A stretch of 64,000 nt of DNA from Lotus japonicus (GCF_012489685.1 NC_080044.1:18146369-18210368), one strand, 5' to 3'. Positions 33,370 to 45,367 are shown, counted from the stretch's first letter. A program made the numbers and translations. The notes: a model not told the origin generated them from the sequence alone.

Positions 33370-33984
33370 CGTTAGTTTCAACTTGTAGTGAATTTTCTTC
33401 AAATAAAGAGAACTGTATGCAACAAACCCGTTGGTAGGAGACCAATTTGATCCATAAGGCTCATTTCATACACTCAAGTGTAGATGCTAAATTTCATAGT
33501 TTTATTATGCTATTTCTTTTATTTCAATTATAGAAGATTTTCTTTCTTACTATTAAGAGGTCACATGTAAGGTCCAATCTTAATTAGGCTCATCTTAATT
33601 CTAGGACAATGGATGTTAGTAGACTGGGTGGGCCTCTCATGAGGATAGGGACCCAGCCATGGTACTTTACTAGTTCAACCAGACCGCCCGAGTACTTAGT
33701 GTGTGGTGGGTGAATGATTGACCTAGTGCGTGGGTACTATGTTGTAACCGCCTAAGGATGAATTTAATGTTTGTATGAACTTTTGGGCCGGAACTTATAA
33801 GGCCCAAGAGTGCAATTAGGGTTAATTTAGGGTTCATGAACCCCCTATAAAAAGGAATGTTTGTACCTTGAAAAGAGATTTTTGGACTTTTATGCATAAG
33901 CGGGTTATTACAAAATCTACCAAAGCTAGTATTTCGAGTTTAGCACTGTCGATATTGTTTCTATACTAGAACAATTACTATATA
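33370..33984 (+). repeat. Left copy of a tandemly duplicated ~0.73-kb unit (part)
   Basis: It matches 48940-49510: TATGCAACAAACC, GGACAATGGATGTTAGT, GACCGCCTAAGG, ACTTATAAGGCCCAAGAGT, CAATTAGGGTTAATTTAGGG, and TTGGACTTTTATGCATAAGC. A TATA-like CCCTATAAAAAGG (about 33842) followed by a short leader suggests an old LTR or promoter-bearing repeat. The copy stops where a Helitron end begins (33985). Its natural continuation is found at 48785. Confidence 0.7.
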
Positions 33985-33996
33985 CTAGATATAAAA

Positions 33997-34013
33997 CCCG
34001 TGCGTTGCACGGG
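33997..34013 (-). repeat. Helitron A 3'-terminal hairpin
   Basis: A seven-base stem CCCGTGC/GCACGGG with a three-base loop, eight bases from CTAG at 33985-33988. Confidence 0.75.
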
Positions 34014-35129
34014 TGTTTTTACAATTTTATCAACATTATATAAAATTTATTATAGTTTAAATAAAAATATTATGTATATATTAAATATTTTTTACTTATA
34101 AATTATAATAAAATAAAAATAATTGTGTTAAAACATTTCATTATGAGTATTAGAGTTTTCTTTGTTTAAATAGTGAATACTATTCAAATTTAATAATTTG
34201 CATTGAAATAATTTTAAAAATTTAAAGATGTATTTATTTAAACATACAATAAATTATAAAGTGCATTTCAAATATTTTAAATCAATTAATAAATTTTAAT
34301 ATCACCAAATAAATTATATCAACATTTTCTTATACTTTTTATCAACAATTAATTAACTTTAACTTTGATAATTACAATAAATTTTAATTTTAATATTCTA
34401 AAATATTATTTAGTAAATTAATTATTTTTTAATATTAGCCTTAATTATTTTTCTCTGTTATACTTAAGTTGATCTTTTTTACTAATATATAATAGATCAA
34501 AATTTATAATTCAAGAAATTTCTGAAAAAAATACACACATGTCATACTTTTTTGACATCCACGTTATACTTTATAATGTTAATTTTATAAATATTTTTAT
34601 AAATGATTTATTAATAAATTATTGCGGCACTTTTTTATTTTAAAACTATTTGCTAATGTTTTTTATTTATAAAATTAATTAATTTTAATTATAAATAATG
34701 TTTCCATATAAAATTATTATTTAATAAAAGTTTATTCTAAATATCATTTTGTGTATACTCTATACACTTTTTAATGTATATAAAAAGATTATTCTAAAAG
34801 ACTTAAATAATTATAATATATTAGTTTTTTATGTATCTAAAATTATTTTATAAAATAACACAAAACAACATTATAATCTATATTAACAACACATGTAACT
34901 ATTAAAAAATTCTAAGTATATCTTTACGAAAAGCATTTAATCATTGACTATTTCTGATATTTCATATGTTTATTTTAAATAAAAATATATTACTCTATAT
35001 GAAGCAGAGTGACGGGGGAGGACGGTGTGACGACAAGGGCGCAGAGAGCATGGCTGATTGGTAAGCAGTTGGGTCTAAAACCACGCGGGTCGGAAGCTTT
35101 GATGCTAAGAGGGTTGGAAGCTCAAATTC

Positions 35130-38100
35130 GTGAGAACCATCCTCATCTTAACAGACATGTCGAGGCCCTGGCTCACTTGGAATGTGCGTGGGCTAGGAGA
35201 CAATACGAAGAGGGAGGCTGTAAAAAAAGTTATTTTGCAGATGAAACCTGAACTTCTTTTTCTCCAAGAAACTAAGTTAAATGAGCAGCGACAACGTACA
35301 ATTGAAAAGTGGGCTCAAGGTCTGAGCATGAGTCATGTGGAGGTCTTTTCTGAAGGGGCAGTAGGTGGTCTTATGTGTCTATGGAGGGAAAGCAGCATCC
35401 GTGTTCTGTCGGTAGTGAAGGATGTAAGTTTCATTTTTTTGACATTGCAAATACCAAATATTGATCAATCTGTGCTGGTAGGAAATGTTTATGGTCCACA
35501 CACTCTAGTGGAACGTCGTTTATTCTTTGAAGCTTTAAAAGTTCATATGTTGAATCATGTTGGTATGACGGTCCTTGGTGGTGATTTCAATGCGGTTCTG
35601 TTAGGGTCTGAAAGATCCTCTGGGGGAGTTCTGGATGCCGGTGATGTTGTTTTTCAACAGTTTGTACAGGAGTGTCACTTAACTGACTTACCATTGCTCA
35701 ATGGAAAATATATTTGGTTTTCAAGTCGCAATGATGGGTTATGGAGTCGCTTAGATCGCTGGCTAGTGTCTGATGATGTGCTCCTATTTTTCAATAATAT
35801 CTCTCAGACTGTTTTTTACTGGAATGTTTCAGACCAGAGAGCAGTGGGTCTGTCGTTTGGGGTGCCTGATGCTGGTCCTAAACCATTCTATTATTTTAAT
35901 CATTGGGTGGAGGAGGATGGTTTCAATGATTTGGTAGAGACTTGGTGGAGGTCTGCAGTGTATCAAGGATGGTTTGGGGATGTCTTGCAACAGAAATTAA
36001 GGGGGTTGAGGGGGAAGATCAGAGAGTGGCGCAGGGGGAGAGGGGCTTGGGGAGTTGAAAAAATTGTATCTTTAGAGAGTAGACAACAAGAGGTAATGGG
36101 GGTCCTGGAAAATCAGGGGGGGTCAGAGGCTTTGACAAAGGAGCGGAGGGTTGTTCTGGAGGATTTATGGAGAGCTTATCGTGAGGAGGAAAGAGTATGG
36201 CGTCAGAAATCCAGGGTGCGTTGGTTGAAGGAAGGAGACAGGAACACTAAGTTTTTCCATCGCATTTGCAAGGTTCGTACTGTTAAGAAAAATATTACTC
36301 AGTTACGGTATCGAGGCAGATTGCTAACGTCTCCGGTGGATATTAAAGAAGCAATGCCGGATCATTTTCAGAATTTTTTTAGGGTGGCAGATGTGTCCAG
36401 GCCGTGGTTTCAGAATGAGCACTTGCAGAAGGTGTCAGATGCAAATAATCACTTTTTGGAAGCAGCTTTTTCACTTGAGGAAATATGGGAAGTGGTTAAG
36501 AATTTTGATGGCAACAGAGCACCAGGACCTGATGGCTTTAGCATGGATTTTTTTTAAAAATTCTGGAATTTAATTAAGGATGATTTGCTTACTTTTTTCA
36601 ATGATTTCTATCACACAGGTCGTATGTCGAAGGGCTTGAACTCTACTTTTATTGCTCTCATTCCCAAAGGCGGACAACAAGAAGAGATTTCAGACTACAA
36701 GCCAATTAGCTTGATTGGCAGTGTGTATAAGTTGCTGTCAAAGGTGCTATCAGTTAGGTTGAGTTCAGTGCTGCCTCGCCTGCTGACTCGGAATCAGTTT
36801 GCTTTCACAGCAGGTCGCCAGATTGCTGATTGCTCGTTGATTGCCAATGAAATTGTACATTCCATGATTTCAAGGCCTCAGGGAGGTTTGCTATTCAAAA
36901 TAGATTTTGCAAAGGCTTATGACAGTGTTGAATGGGGTTTTTTGTTGGAACTATTGCAAGAGATGGGTTTTGGTGGACAGTGGATTGGTTGGATGCAAAG
37001 CTGCATTTCTTCTGCTTCTTTGGCGGTCTTGGTAAACGGATCGCCTTCTGATTTCTTTACAATTGAAAAGGGTTTACGGCAGGGTGACCCACTATCACCC
37101 CTTCTTTTTAATATTGTGGCGAACTGGATGTCATGCATGTTGAATCAGTTGCTACAAGGAAATTCACCATGTGGGGTGGAAGTGGCTCAGGGGCTCCCTC
37201 TTAATCACTTACAATTTGCTGATGACTCTTTGCTATTTACTGACTGTGATCAGAATCAGTATCAGGTTATGGCCTTAGTGGTAGAAACTTTCTTGTTTTG
37301 CTCAGGATTAAAAGTTAACTTTAGTAAATCTGCAGTTTATGGGGTGAATGCGCCTGAAGCTATGGTACAAGGGGCAGCAACGTGGTGGAATTTTACAGTA
37401 GGAACTTTACCATTCATATATCTTGGTTCCCCACTTGGAGGCAATCCAATGAGGCTTTCGTTCTGGACTCCGGCTTTAGAGAGACTCTCGGCCAAGCTAG
37501 GTACTTGGAGTTCACGCTTTTTATCATTAAGTGGGAGGTTGGTCCTCATAAAGTCTGTTTTGAATGTTGTTCCTTTATATTATATGGCACTTTAACGAGC
37601 CCCAAAGGGTATTATTTTGCGCATAGAGCAGATTATGAGGCGTTTCTTGTGGGGAGGTGTGTCGGGTGATAAAAAAATAATGTGGGTGGCATGGGAGGAT
37701 TTATGCAAGGGGAATAGGTATGGGGGTCTGGGGGTAGGTTTTCTTGAGTGGAAAAATAAGGCAATGTTATTAAAGTGGGTTTGGCGGTTTGGAAGGGAGA
37801 AAGAGGCGTTGTGGAGGGAGGTGATTTGTAAAAAATATGATCTGCATGTGGATTTAGTCTCTTTGAATTTAGATATGTTAGACCAGAAAAAATTATCCAA
37901 ACCTTTGGCACATGTGCGTGCAATATGGAGTGAAAGCGGGTTGGTTGGGAGTGTTTTTAGGGATGGTTTAGCTTGTCAGGTGGGACGAGGGGTTGGGGTA
38001 CTATTTTGGATAGATCATTGGACAGGTCCGGGCCCTTTTAGGCTCATTTTCCCTCGTGTATTTGCATTAGCATCGCATAAGAGGGCAACGGTCTCGGAAT

Positions 38101-38567
38101 GTGGAATGACGGCTGGTCATAAATGGGAATGGAATATATCTTTTGTGCGGGATTTTATGGGGTGGGAAAGAGAACAACACAATGAGTTTCAGACTGTATT
38201 ACAGCAGTTGGTTCCTAAGCAAGGGGTTAATGCAGATTCATACTGCATCGTATGGAAACATGATAATATGGGTTTATTTAGTGTGAAGTCCCTGTGTGTA
38301 GTTGTTGAGGCACGTTGGTTTTTGGAGGAGGGTTGGATGGTTCCCAAACTGTTAAGGCCCATTTTACCATCAAAAATTGCTTTATTTATGTGGCAGGTGC
38401 AGAAAAACAGGGTGGCTACAAAGGAGAACTTGGTGCGCCGAGGAGTGTCTTTGGAGGAGGGAGAGGCGTGCATGTTTTGTTCCTCACAACCTGAATCTGT
38501 GACTCATCTTTTCTTGCATTGTCCGAAGGTATGGATTTTATGGGTAGCTGTAATGTATAGAGAAGGT
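35130..38567 (+). pseudogene. LINE ORF2, first part: endonuclease, RT and start of zf-RVT, two in-frame stops
   Basis: The frame starts at or near ATG 35151 (MSRPWLTWNVRGLGDN). It has an endonuclease domain (FLQETKLNEQ, GNVYGPH, GGDFNAVLLG, WSRLDRWLVSD), then RT motifs: APGPDGFSMDFF, FKIDFAKAYDSVEW, GLRQGDPLSPLLF and FADDSLLF (about 37214). It continues to the zf-RVT region (PSKIALFMWQVQKNRVATKENL, CMFCSSQPESVTHLFLHCPKVW). TAA codons at 36555 and 37593 break it but the phase is kept throughout. Coding similarity stops exactly at the Sirevirus target site (38563-38567). Confidence 0.92.
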
Positions 38568-39777
38568 TGAAGGTGTGAAAAACGACTAGAAGGGGGGGTT
38601 GAATAGCGTTTTCAATATAAAAACTTTCCCCTTAAGATTTAAAGTAAATCTTTTCGGTTTCTCTAAGATAGATGGTGCAGCGGATAAAGATAGAGAGAAG
38701 AGAAAAGCACACAAGTATTTTATCCTGGTTCACTTGATAAATCCCTCAAGCTAATCCAGTCCACCCGTTAAGGTGATTTCTTCCTTCTTAGAATGAAGGC
38801 AATCCACTAATCAGATAATTGTTACAACTGCACTTGAAACCTACAAGTGACTAACAATACACTGACTTAGCTATCACTAAGATTCACTCTCTTAGTCTTC
38901 TCTAGGATCCGATCAACCTTGATCTCCTAAAGGAATCACCACTAAGATTCACTCTCTTAGTCTTCTTAAGGATACTGACCTACCCGGTCCCTTAAGGAAA
39001 ATCAAACAACTGTTTGAGGTTGGTGTTTACAAAGGTTTGCTTCTAAATAAGCTGAGTGTAAACTAAATAAGAACAGATGAAGAAAGTAGAGGCTTGAATC
39101 TTTTCTTGTATTGCAGCTCTTGATTTCTCTCACTCTTCTCGCTCTCTCTTTTTCTTTCTTCTTTTCTTCAGCCTTTTATAGTCCAAGGTGCAAAGGATAT
39201 TTCTGTTGAGAGAATATGACCGTTGGAGGGCATTTCTGGAACTTCCAGAACCTGCTGTGGCTGAACCTTGGTAGGTAGGCTTTTCAGAATAGTACACTGC
39301 TCTTGTACTTCTCGATAGAGACATTTGCCTTTAACCATTGACTTCTGATCAGAGTTATGCTTCGTGTTGGAACTTGTGAAGCTTGGTGATCAGAGTCAGA
39401 GAGATGCTTGGATCCTCTGACCTTCGTAACTTCTGCTTCTGGACCTTCAGAGCTTCTGAACCTTCAGAGCCTCTGGTCCCTCAGAGCTTCTGGTCTTCAG
39501 ATCTTCTGATCCTCAGATCTTCTGATCTTCTGATCTTCAGATCCTCTGATCTTCAGATCCTCTGATCCTCAGATCCTCTGATCTTCAGATCCTCTGATCT
39601 TCTGATCTTCTGATCTTCAGAACTTCTGACGAATATATCTTCTGGTGTCAGAATCAGAACCTGTTTGTCAAAACACTCAAGACAAACATTAGAGTATCAT
39701 AGTTGTTCATCCACAAATAAATACTTGTTATCATCAAAACATAGAGTTGTACCACATGACCAAATCTTGATCTTACA
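38568..39777 (-). repeat. Sirevirus LTR (3' LTR in element orientation)
   Basis: 1210 bp. On the minus strand a TATAAAA box lies at 39174-39180. A CAGATC/TCTGATC short-period repeat occupies about 39470-39630, giving direct and inverted AGATC/GATCT motifs. Confidence 0.93.
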
Positions 39778-40443
39778 ATCTCCCCCTTTTTGATGATGAC
39801 AAAACCATGTATTTTGATGAACAACTCTAAACAAATAAACTGAATACACTCAGAGTATAAGGTATCAGAGTTAAAACTTATCCTGATGTGTATAGTTTAT
39901 CTTGCTCCTTCTGAATCCAAGTCTCGTGCTTGATTCTGAGCTAAGCTCCCCCTGAATCTAATACTTAATATCAACGTTAGTAAAGTCTAGATTCTGAGCT
40001 AAATGATGTAGGAGTTGAGTTGTCAAGATACTATAAGTTCTCCCCCTTTTTGTCATAAGCAAAAAGAATGAAGGTGGAAAAAAAATAGTAAAAGTAAAAG
40101 ACGAAATACTCCCCCTCAGAAGTAATACCAAGGGATACTTGGCTTCTGATTAGCATATCTTCTGATGAGAGCAGAAGTGTGGTTCTGGTGACATCTCCGT
40201 TCTGGACAAAATTTCATCTTTGGATACTTCAGAATGAGAAGCTAGGAACCTACTCTTCTTCTGATGACGCAAGTCAGAAGTTGTAGTAGCATCTTCTGAT
40301 GTTGTTGCTTCTGGTTCGTCAAGTTCTGAGTCTTTGTTTCTTTCTGTACCGGTCATGCTCATCTCTACAAGCTTTTTCAGCTAGCTTTGACTTGACCAAA
40401 TCTTACTCTACTGATGCCTCCAAGATCAACTTCACCTTCAGGT
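39778..40443 (-). other. Sirevirus 3' internal region after pol deletion
   Basis: It contains a short Ser/Thr/Glu-rich frame (40150-40362) with no recognised function, probably the tail of a deleted ORF. At least three CTCCCCCT blocks (39780, 40041, 40111) read on the minus strand as polypurine tracts. The deletion junction with gag lies near 40444. Confidence 0.7.
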
Positions 40444-42201
40444 TCAAGTTTTGGATCTTGGGACATATGCCTTTCTCCCGTCATGTGTTGCTTGCATCCA
40501 CTGTCCAGGTTCCATGGTTGGAGTTTCGATGGACCTATTGAAGATATCTGCAACATATATAATCTTATCCCTAGGTACCCACTTTCTGGGTCCTTTCTTG
40601 TTAGTTAGCCCAGAAGTTCTGACAACTTTGGGTCTTTCAGCAGGATAATATACAGGAATTTTTGCATGATATTTAGACATGGAGAAAGATCCCTTTTTAA
40701 GAGGGTTTTTAGCAACTTCAGCAGGTACAGGATCAGGCAATATGGTACCAGAGGGAACAAAGCATTCATACAAAGATTTAGCTTTAGGCACAGAGGGCTC
40801 ATTTCTAATTGGTTTAGAATACCCAATGCCACGCATTCCATTTCTGCTCACGCCATAGATCAATGAAGCCATCAAGCTTCTATCTACGCTTTTAGCCAGG
40901 AATCTTTGAAAAGATTTTTCATACTTAGATTCATGCTTACTATCAGAGGCATCGCAGGCAATAACTTCTTCTAACTTAGCAATTTGATTCTTAAGCACAG
41001 AGTTAGAATTAATCAAAGCATGATTATCATTTTTCAAATCAGAAATAATTTTCTCATGTTCAACAGAAGTTTCAGAGGCAGCAGAGAAATTCTTTTTCAA
41101 CCTTTTATGCTTAGTCAAGAGAGAGTTATATTTATCCATAATTTCAGACAAAGCATCTTTAAGTTCAGAAGTTGAGAAAGAATCAAATACCTCATTTTCA
41201 TCGTCAGAGTCTGGATCTCCTTCTGATTCTGAGTCAGAGTCAACAGCTTCCTTTGACTCTGCTCCTTTGTCTTTGACAATAGCTATGAGTCCTTGGACTT
41301 CACCATCAGAGTCAACATCCTCTGACTCTGATTCATCAAATGTCACCATCAGACTCTTCTTCGTCTTGAAGTGCTTCTTTGGCCTTTTGTCCTTTGATGA
41401 ACCTTTGTATTTGCTCTGCCTGTGCTTCCAGATGCAGTTGAGCTTTCTGGATATCAGAGTCAGCTCATCTTCATCAGAATCTTCTGATGCTTCTTGGAGA
41501 GCCTTAGCCTTTTCAGATTTGGATTTCAAGGCAATAGACTTCTTCTTGTGATCTTGATGTTCAGCACGCTTTAGTTCATGACACTTCAGTATGCTGATGA
41601 GTTCTTCTAAACTCATATGCTCAACATCTCTTGTAAGCTCTATTGAAGTCACTAAAGGCATCCAGCTTTCAGGAAGACTTCTGATGACCCTTATGACATG
41701 ATCTTTTGTAGTGTAGCTTTTGTTGAGAGGTCTTATTCCAGCTACGAGCAACTGAAGTCTGGAAAACATATCCTCAATGGATTCGTCAGGTTCCATTTGG
41801 AAGGATTCATACTGCTTGATTAGAGACAACGCTTTTGTCTCTTTCACTTTCTTGTTTCCTTCATGAGACATCTGCAAGGATTCAAAGATGCCCTTGGCGG
41901 AATCACGATCAGTAATTTTCTCATATTCTTCATATGAAATGGCACTTTGCAGAATAGATCTTGATCTGTGATGATCTCTGAACTCCTTCTTTTGATCTTC
42001 ACTCATCTTCACCCTTGGGATCTTTACACCATGTTCATCAACAGGAGGGGTGTAGCCATCAACAACAAAATCCCAGAGATCAGGATCAAAGCCAAGAAAG
42101 AAGCTTTTGATTCTATCTTTCCAGAAATCAAATCTCTGACCATCAAAGATAGGTGGTCTTGCACTGTATTGATATTTGCTTGTAGTAGTGGTGGAATCCA
42201 T
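40444..42201 (-). CDS. Sirevirus Gag polyprotein (585 residues), zinc knuckle not seen
   Basis: It starts MDSTTTTSKYQYSARPPIFDGQRFDFWKDRIKSFF, the N-terminal segment of copia Gag. The UBN2 capsid-like domain follows (residues of about 70-215: SYEEYEKITDRDSAKGIFESL, IRSLPESWMPLVTSIEL, MSLEELISILKCHEL). The usual CCHC zinc knuckle near residues 260-300 is absent. The region goes straight from RKLNCIWKHRQSKYKGSS to KKSLMVTFDESESEDVDSD, so a small deletion is likely. Acidic and coiled-coil segments follow. The frame ends in the region just before protease (KIIYVADIFN, ATHDGRKAYVPRSKT), and pol is deleted after it. Gag would form the particle; without pol it depends on a related element. It starts 57 bases from the primer-binding site. 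Confidence 0.92.
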   Translation of the reverse strand: MDSTTTTSKYQYSARPPIFDGQRFDFWKDRIKSFFLGFDPDLWDFVVDGYTPPVDEHGVKIPRVKMSEDQKKEFRDHHRSRSILQSAISYEEYEKITDRDSAKGIFESLQMSHEGNKKVKETKALSLIKQYESFQMEPDESIEDMFSRLQLLVAGIRPLNKSYTTKDHVIRVIRSLPESWMPLVTSIELTRDVEHMSLEELISILKCHELKRAEHQDHKKKSIALKSKSEKAKALQEASEDSDEDELTLISRKLNCIWKHRQSKYKGSSKDKRPKKHFKTKKSLMVTFDESESEDVDSDGEVQGLIAIVKDKGAESKEAVDSDSESEGDPDSDDENEVFDSFSTSELKDALSEIMDKYNSLLTKHKRLKKNFSAASETSVEHEKIISDLKNDNHALINSNSVLKNQIAKLEEVIACDASDSKHESKYEKSFQRFLAKSVDRSLMASLIYGVSRNGMRGIGYSKPIRNEPSVPKAKSLYECFVPSGTILPDPVPAEVAKNPLKKGSFSMSKYHAKIPVYYPAERPKVVRTSGLTNKKGPRKWVPRDKIIYVADIFNRSIETPTMEPGQWMQATHDGRKAYVPRSKT

Positions 42202-42275
42202 GAGTTTTTCACACTGGCCCGGATCTACTGAACACTGTTAAGTGTGGTAATCAGAACTTGCGCTCTGATACCAAT

Positions 42276-43486
42276 TGAAGGTGTGAAAAACGACTAGAAG
42301 GGGGGGGTTGAATAGCGTTTTCAATATAAAAACTTTCCCCTTAAGATTTAAAGTAAATCTTTTCGGTTTCTCTAAGATAGATGGTGCAGCGGATAAAGAT
42401 AGAGAGAAGAGAAAAGCACACAAGTATTTTATCCTGGTTCACTTGATAAATCCCTCAAGCTAATCCAGTCCACCCGTTAAGGTGATTTCTTCCTTCTTAG
42501 AATGAAGGCAATCCACTAATCAGATAATTGTTACAACTGCACTTGAAACCTACAAGTGACTAACAATACACTGACTTAGCTATCACTAAGATTCACTCTC
42601 TTAGTCTTCTCTAGGATCCGATCAACCTTGATCTCCTAAAGGAATCACCACTAAGATTCACTCTCTTAGTCTTCTTAAGGATACTGACCTACCCGGTCCC
42701 TTAAGGAAAATCAAACAACTGTTTGAGGTTGGTGTTTACAAAGGTTTGCTTCTAAATAAGCTGAGTGTAAACTAAATAAGAACAGATGAAGAAAGTAGAG
42801 GCTTGAATCTTTTCTTGTATTGCAGCTCTTGATTTCTCTCACTCTTCTCGCTCTCTCTTTTTCTTTCTTCTTTTCTTCAGCCTTTTATAGTCCAAGGTGC
42901 AAAGGATATTTCTGTTGAGAGAATATGACCGTTGGAGGGCATTTCTGGAACTTCCAGAACCTGCTGTGGCTGAACCTTGGTAGGTAGGCTTTTCAGAATA
43001 GTACACTGCTCTTGTACTTCTCGATAGAGACATTTGCCTTTAACCATTGACTTCTGATCAGAGTTATGCTTCGTGTTGGAACTTGTGAAGCTTGGTGATC
43101 AGAGTCAGAGAGATGCTTGGATCCTCTGACCTTCGTAACTTCTGCTTCTGGACCTTCAGAGCTTCTGAACCTTCAGAGCCTCTGGTCCCTCAGAGCTTCT
43201 GGTCTTCAGATCTTCTGATCCTCAGATCTTCTGATCTTCTGATCTTCAGATCCTCTGATCTTCAGATCCTCTGATCCTCAGATCCTCTGATCTTCAGATC
43301 CTCTGATCTTCTGATCTTCTGATCTTCAGAACTTCTGACGAATATATCTTCTGGTGTCAGAATCAGAACCTGTTTGTCAAAACACTCAAGACAAACATTA
43401 GAGTATCATAGTTGTTCATCCACAAATAAATACTTGTTATCATCAAAACATAGAGTTGTACCACATGACCAAATCTTGATCTTACA
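42276..43486 (-). repeat. Sirevirus LTR (5' LTR in element orientation, promoter copy)
   Basis: 1211 bp, matching the other LTR except for one extra G near 42300. It contains the TATAAAA box (42883-42889, minus) that would drive element transcription leftward into gag, and the same TCTGATC short-period block (about 43180-43335). Confidence 0.93.
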
Positions 43487-43491
43487 AAGGT

Positions 43492-44237
43492 GTCTGTTGG
43501 ACAATGCCAGGTTCTTTTCAGGTGTGTTTGGCAGAATGGGGCTCATTACGTCGAAGCACTTCAAAAATCCTTTGGGATTTGATCCCATATGCGATATGCT
43601 GGGTGGTGTGGCTGGCTCGCAATGATGTTATTTTTAATGACAAAATGTATATTGCAGAAGAAGCTTGGGAATCTCATTTGTTCATGTTATTCTCTTGGGT
43701 AAAGGCGTGGTGGTCGGAGTGTCCCTAAGGGGTCGATCAGTTTGCAAGAGGATTCACCAAAATTGATGTTGTTGAAAAGGTGAGTGCCCGCTTGGTTGTT
43801 CCTTGGAAACCCCCGCAAGGCATTATTTTAAAATTCAATGTGGATGGATCCTTTCAATCTGGTTGTGGTGGTGTTGGTGGGATCTTGAGGAATAGTGCGG
43901 GGACTGTGATAGGTAAATTCTCCAGAAAAGTAGACGTCCATAGAGCAGATGAGGCGGAGGTTCTGGCCATTCTGTATGCGTTGCTTTTTTGCCAACAACA
44001 TTTGATTGTTTCTATGGAGGTTGAGAGCGATTCCACTTTAGCAGTTGGATGGGTCAAAGGGAAAAAAATAGACCATGGAAGCTCACAAATGAGTTGAATA
44101 TGATTGATTATTTGATGCCGCTGGTGGTGTGTAATGGGGTAAATCATATTTTGAGAGAAGGGAATGCAAAGGCGGATGAGTTGGCTAAACAAGGTTGCTT
44201 TTGTGAGGAGCCGGTTTGGTTATTTTTTGAGGTTTAG
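43492..44237 (+). pseudogene. LINE ORF2, second part: end of zf-RVT and RNase H
   Basis: After the Sirevirus, LINE coding resumes with LWDLIPYAICWVVWLARNDVIFNDKM (from about 43560). An RNase H domain follows: FNVDGSFQSGCGGVGGILRN near 43840, ADEAEVLAILYALLF, VESDSTLAVGW. A stop at 43726 and a frame change around 44050-44095 precede the final HILREGNAKADELAKQG. The Sirevirus plus one target-site copy adds 4924 bases, one more than a multiple of three, which fits the observed frame relation between the two halves. Confidence 0.88.
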
Positions 44238-44369
44238 TCTCATGGGAGGGTGGCTATTAGTTTTTTGTTTGGTATTGTTGATGTTTTTGTTTGCAGGAAA
44301 GGAGCTAACAAACTTGGTGACTTCTCACCACTACCTGGAGTCCCTGTTGCCGGCTTTAAATTTGCTGTT

Positions 44370-44720
44370 TCTACTTTACTCCTTGTTGTTTTGGTTGCTG
44401 ATTTTACTGCTGGTGCTGTTGCTGGAAGTGGTGTTGTTGTTGCTGTTGACATTGCTGTTCTTACTGACTGTTGCTGTTGTGCTGTTGCTGTCGTTGAAGC
44501 TGGTTGCTGATGCTGTTACTGTTGCTGTAGCTGTTTGCTGTTGCTGTTAATGTCGCTGAAGCGGTTTGCTGTTGCTGTTTCTGTTGCTGATGCTGTTACT
44601 GTTGCTGTAGTCGTTTGCTGTTGTTGTTAATGTCGCTGAAGTTGTTTGTTGTTTCTGGTTTTCTGTTGCTTAAGCTGTTGCTGTTTTTGTCGTTGAAGCT
44701 GTTGTTGTTGCTATTTTTTA
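44370..44720 (+). repeat. GCTGTT-rich tandem repeat in the LINE 3' UTR
   Basis: Imperfect TGCTGTTGC hexamer-like repeats with a longer unit (GATGCTGTTACTGTTGCTGT, then GTCGCTGAAG) seen at about 44510-44580 and 44590-44650. It lies after the RNase H end and before the LINE tail. Confidence 0.75.
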
Positions 44721-45367
44721 ATTGCTGCTGATGATGACGTTGGTGCTGTTATTTTTCAGTTTGTTGTTTTGCTCTCAGCTAGAGGATTTCGACCAGAGAA
44801 GGACTGTGGCTGTGTTTGATACGTCTCATTTTTATGGGCAGCAAATGTACTGTTTTTTGTTTAGTTGTAGAATGACTCACCCAAAACAGTGGTACTCTTT
44901 TTTCTTGGTAGGTTTTTATCCCACTGAGTTTTTCCTAACAAGGTTTTAATGAGGCATAGTCTTGGGTGATGCTAATTGTCATTCTGTGGGTTGGTGGTGG
45001 GTTTCTTTACTTCTCTGGTTGTTTTTTGGGTCACTTTGTTTTTAGACAAATCTTACACTTGTATTGTTCTACCTTGAGTCATTTCTGGCTCAGGTCTTTC
45101 TATTAATAATATCCATTTTGCTTTCAAAAAAATATATATATAAATAATTATAAAAATGAAGATAAATAAGTTTATAAATGCATTATTTAATGTTGGTAGT
45201 TGAATAATTTGACATTACAATTTATTCAGTTTTAATTTTATTACTTAATATATTTACTGCAAATGAAATTCTTTATTTTTCATGTATTTTAATGTAGAGG
45301 TAGGAATGACTTGATGTATTTAATGCAAAAAACTCAAGTCTCCTTTACATATATACTAGATATAACA

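Larger units (their letters stand above)
38563..43491 (-). mobile_element. Sirevirus (Ty1/copia) retrotransposon, pol-deleted, target duplication AAGGT
   Basis: Flanks AAGGT (38563-38567 and 43487-43491). The LTRs at 38568-39777 and 42276-43486 start TGAAGGTGTG, end ATCTTACA, and look identical except for one G in a G-run. Orientation is minus: next to the right LTR, the minus strand reads TTGGTATCAGAGCGC (Met-tRNA primer-binding site, 42258-42275). Next to the left LTR it reads AAAAAGGGGGAGAT (polypurine tract, 39778-39791). Additional polypurine-like blocks occur near 40041 and 40111, as is typical of Sireviruses. Only gag remains between. Near-identical LTRs mean a very recent insertion that must have been mobilised in trans. 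Confidence 0.95.
34990..45131 (+). mobile_element. LINE (L1-type) lacking ORF1, split by a Sirevirus
   Basis: The LINE begins shortly before ORF2 and ends with TCTATTAATAATATCC, then ATTTTGCTTTCAAAAAAA near 45131, a typical LINE 3' end with a short tail. ORF1 is missing, so it is 5'-truncated. AT-rich flanks (AAAAATATAT on both sides) may be the target duplication but are low-complexity. The Sirevirus at 38568-43486 interrupts it. Confidence 0.85.
33985..45355 (-). mobile_element. Helitron A (minus strand), hosting a LINE and a Sirevirus
   Basis: On the minus strand the 3' terminus has the Helitron pattern: a short hairpin CCCGTGC-AAC-GCACGGG (33997-34013), eight bases, then CTAG followed by T (end at 33985). 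The 5' end is placed near 45355, where the minus strand reads GTAAAGGAGACTTGAG, a block repeated at the other presumed Helitron 5' ends (about 48445 and 48770). The body (34014-34990, 45132-45350) is very AT-rich. The LINE insertion at about 34990-45131 accounts for most of the length. No helicase is seen. Confidence 0.6.

Noticed and set aside
39470..39640. Regularly spaced repeats suggestive of a CRISPR array
   Set aside because: No spacer structure, eukaryotic LTR context, and the same array in both LTRs.
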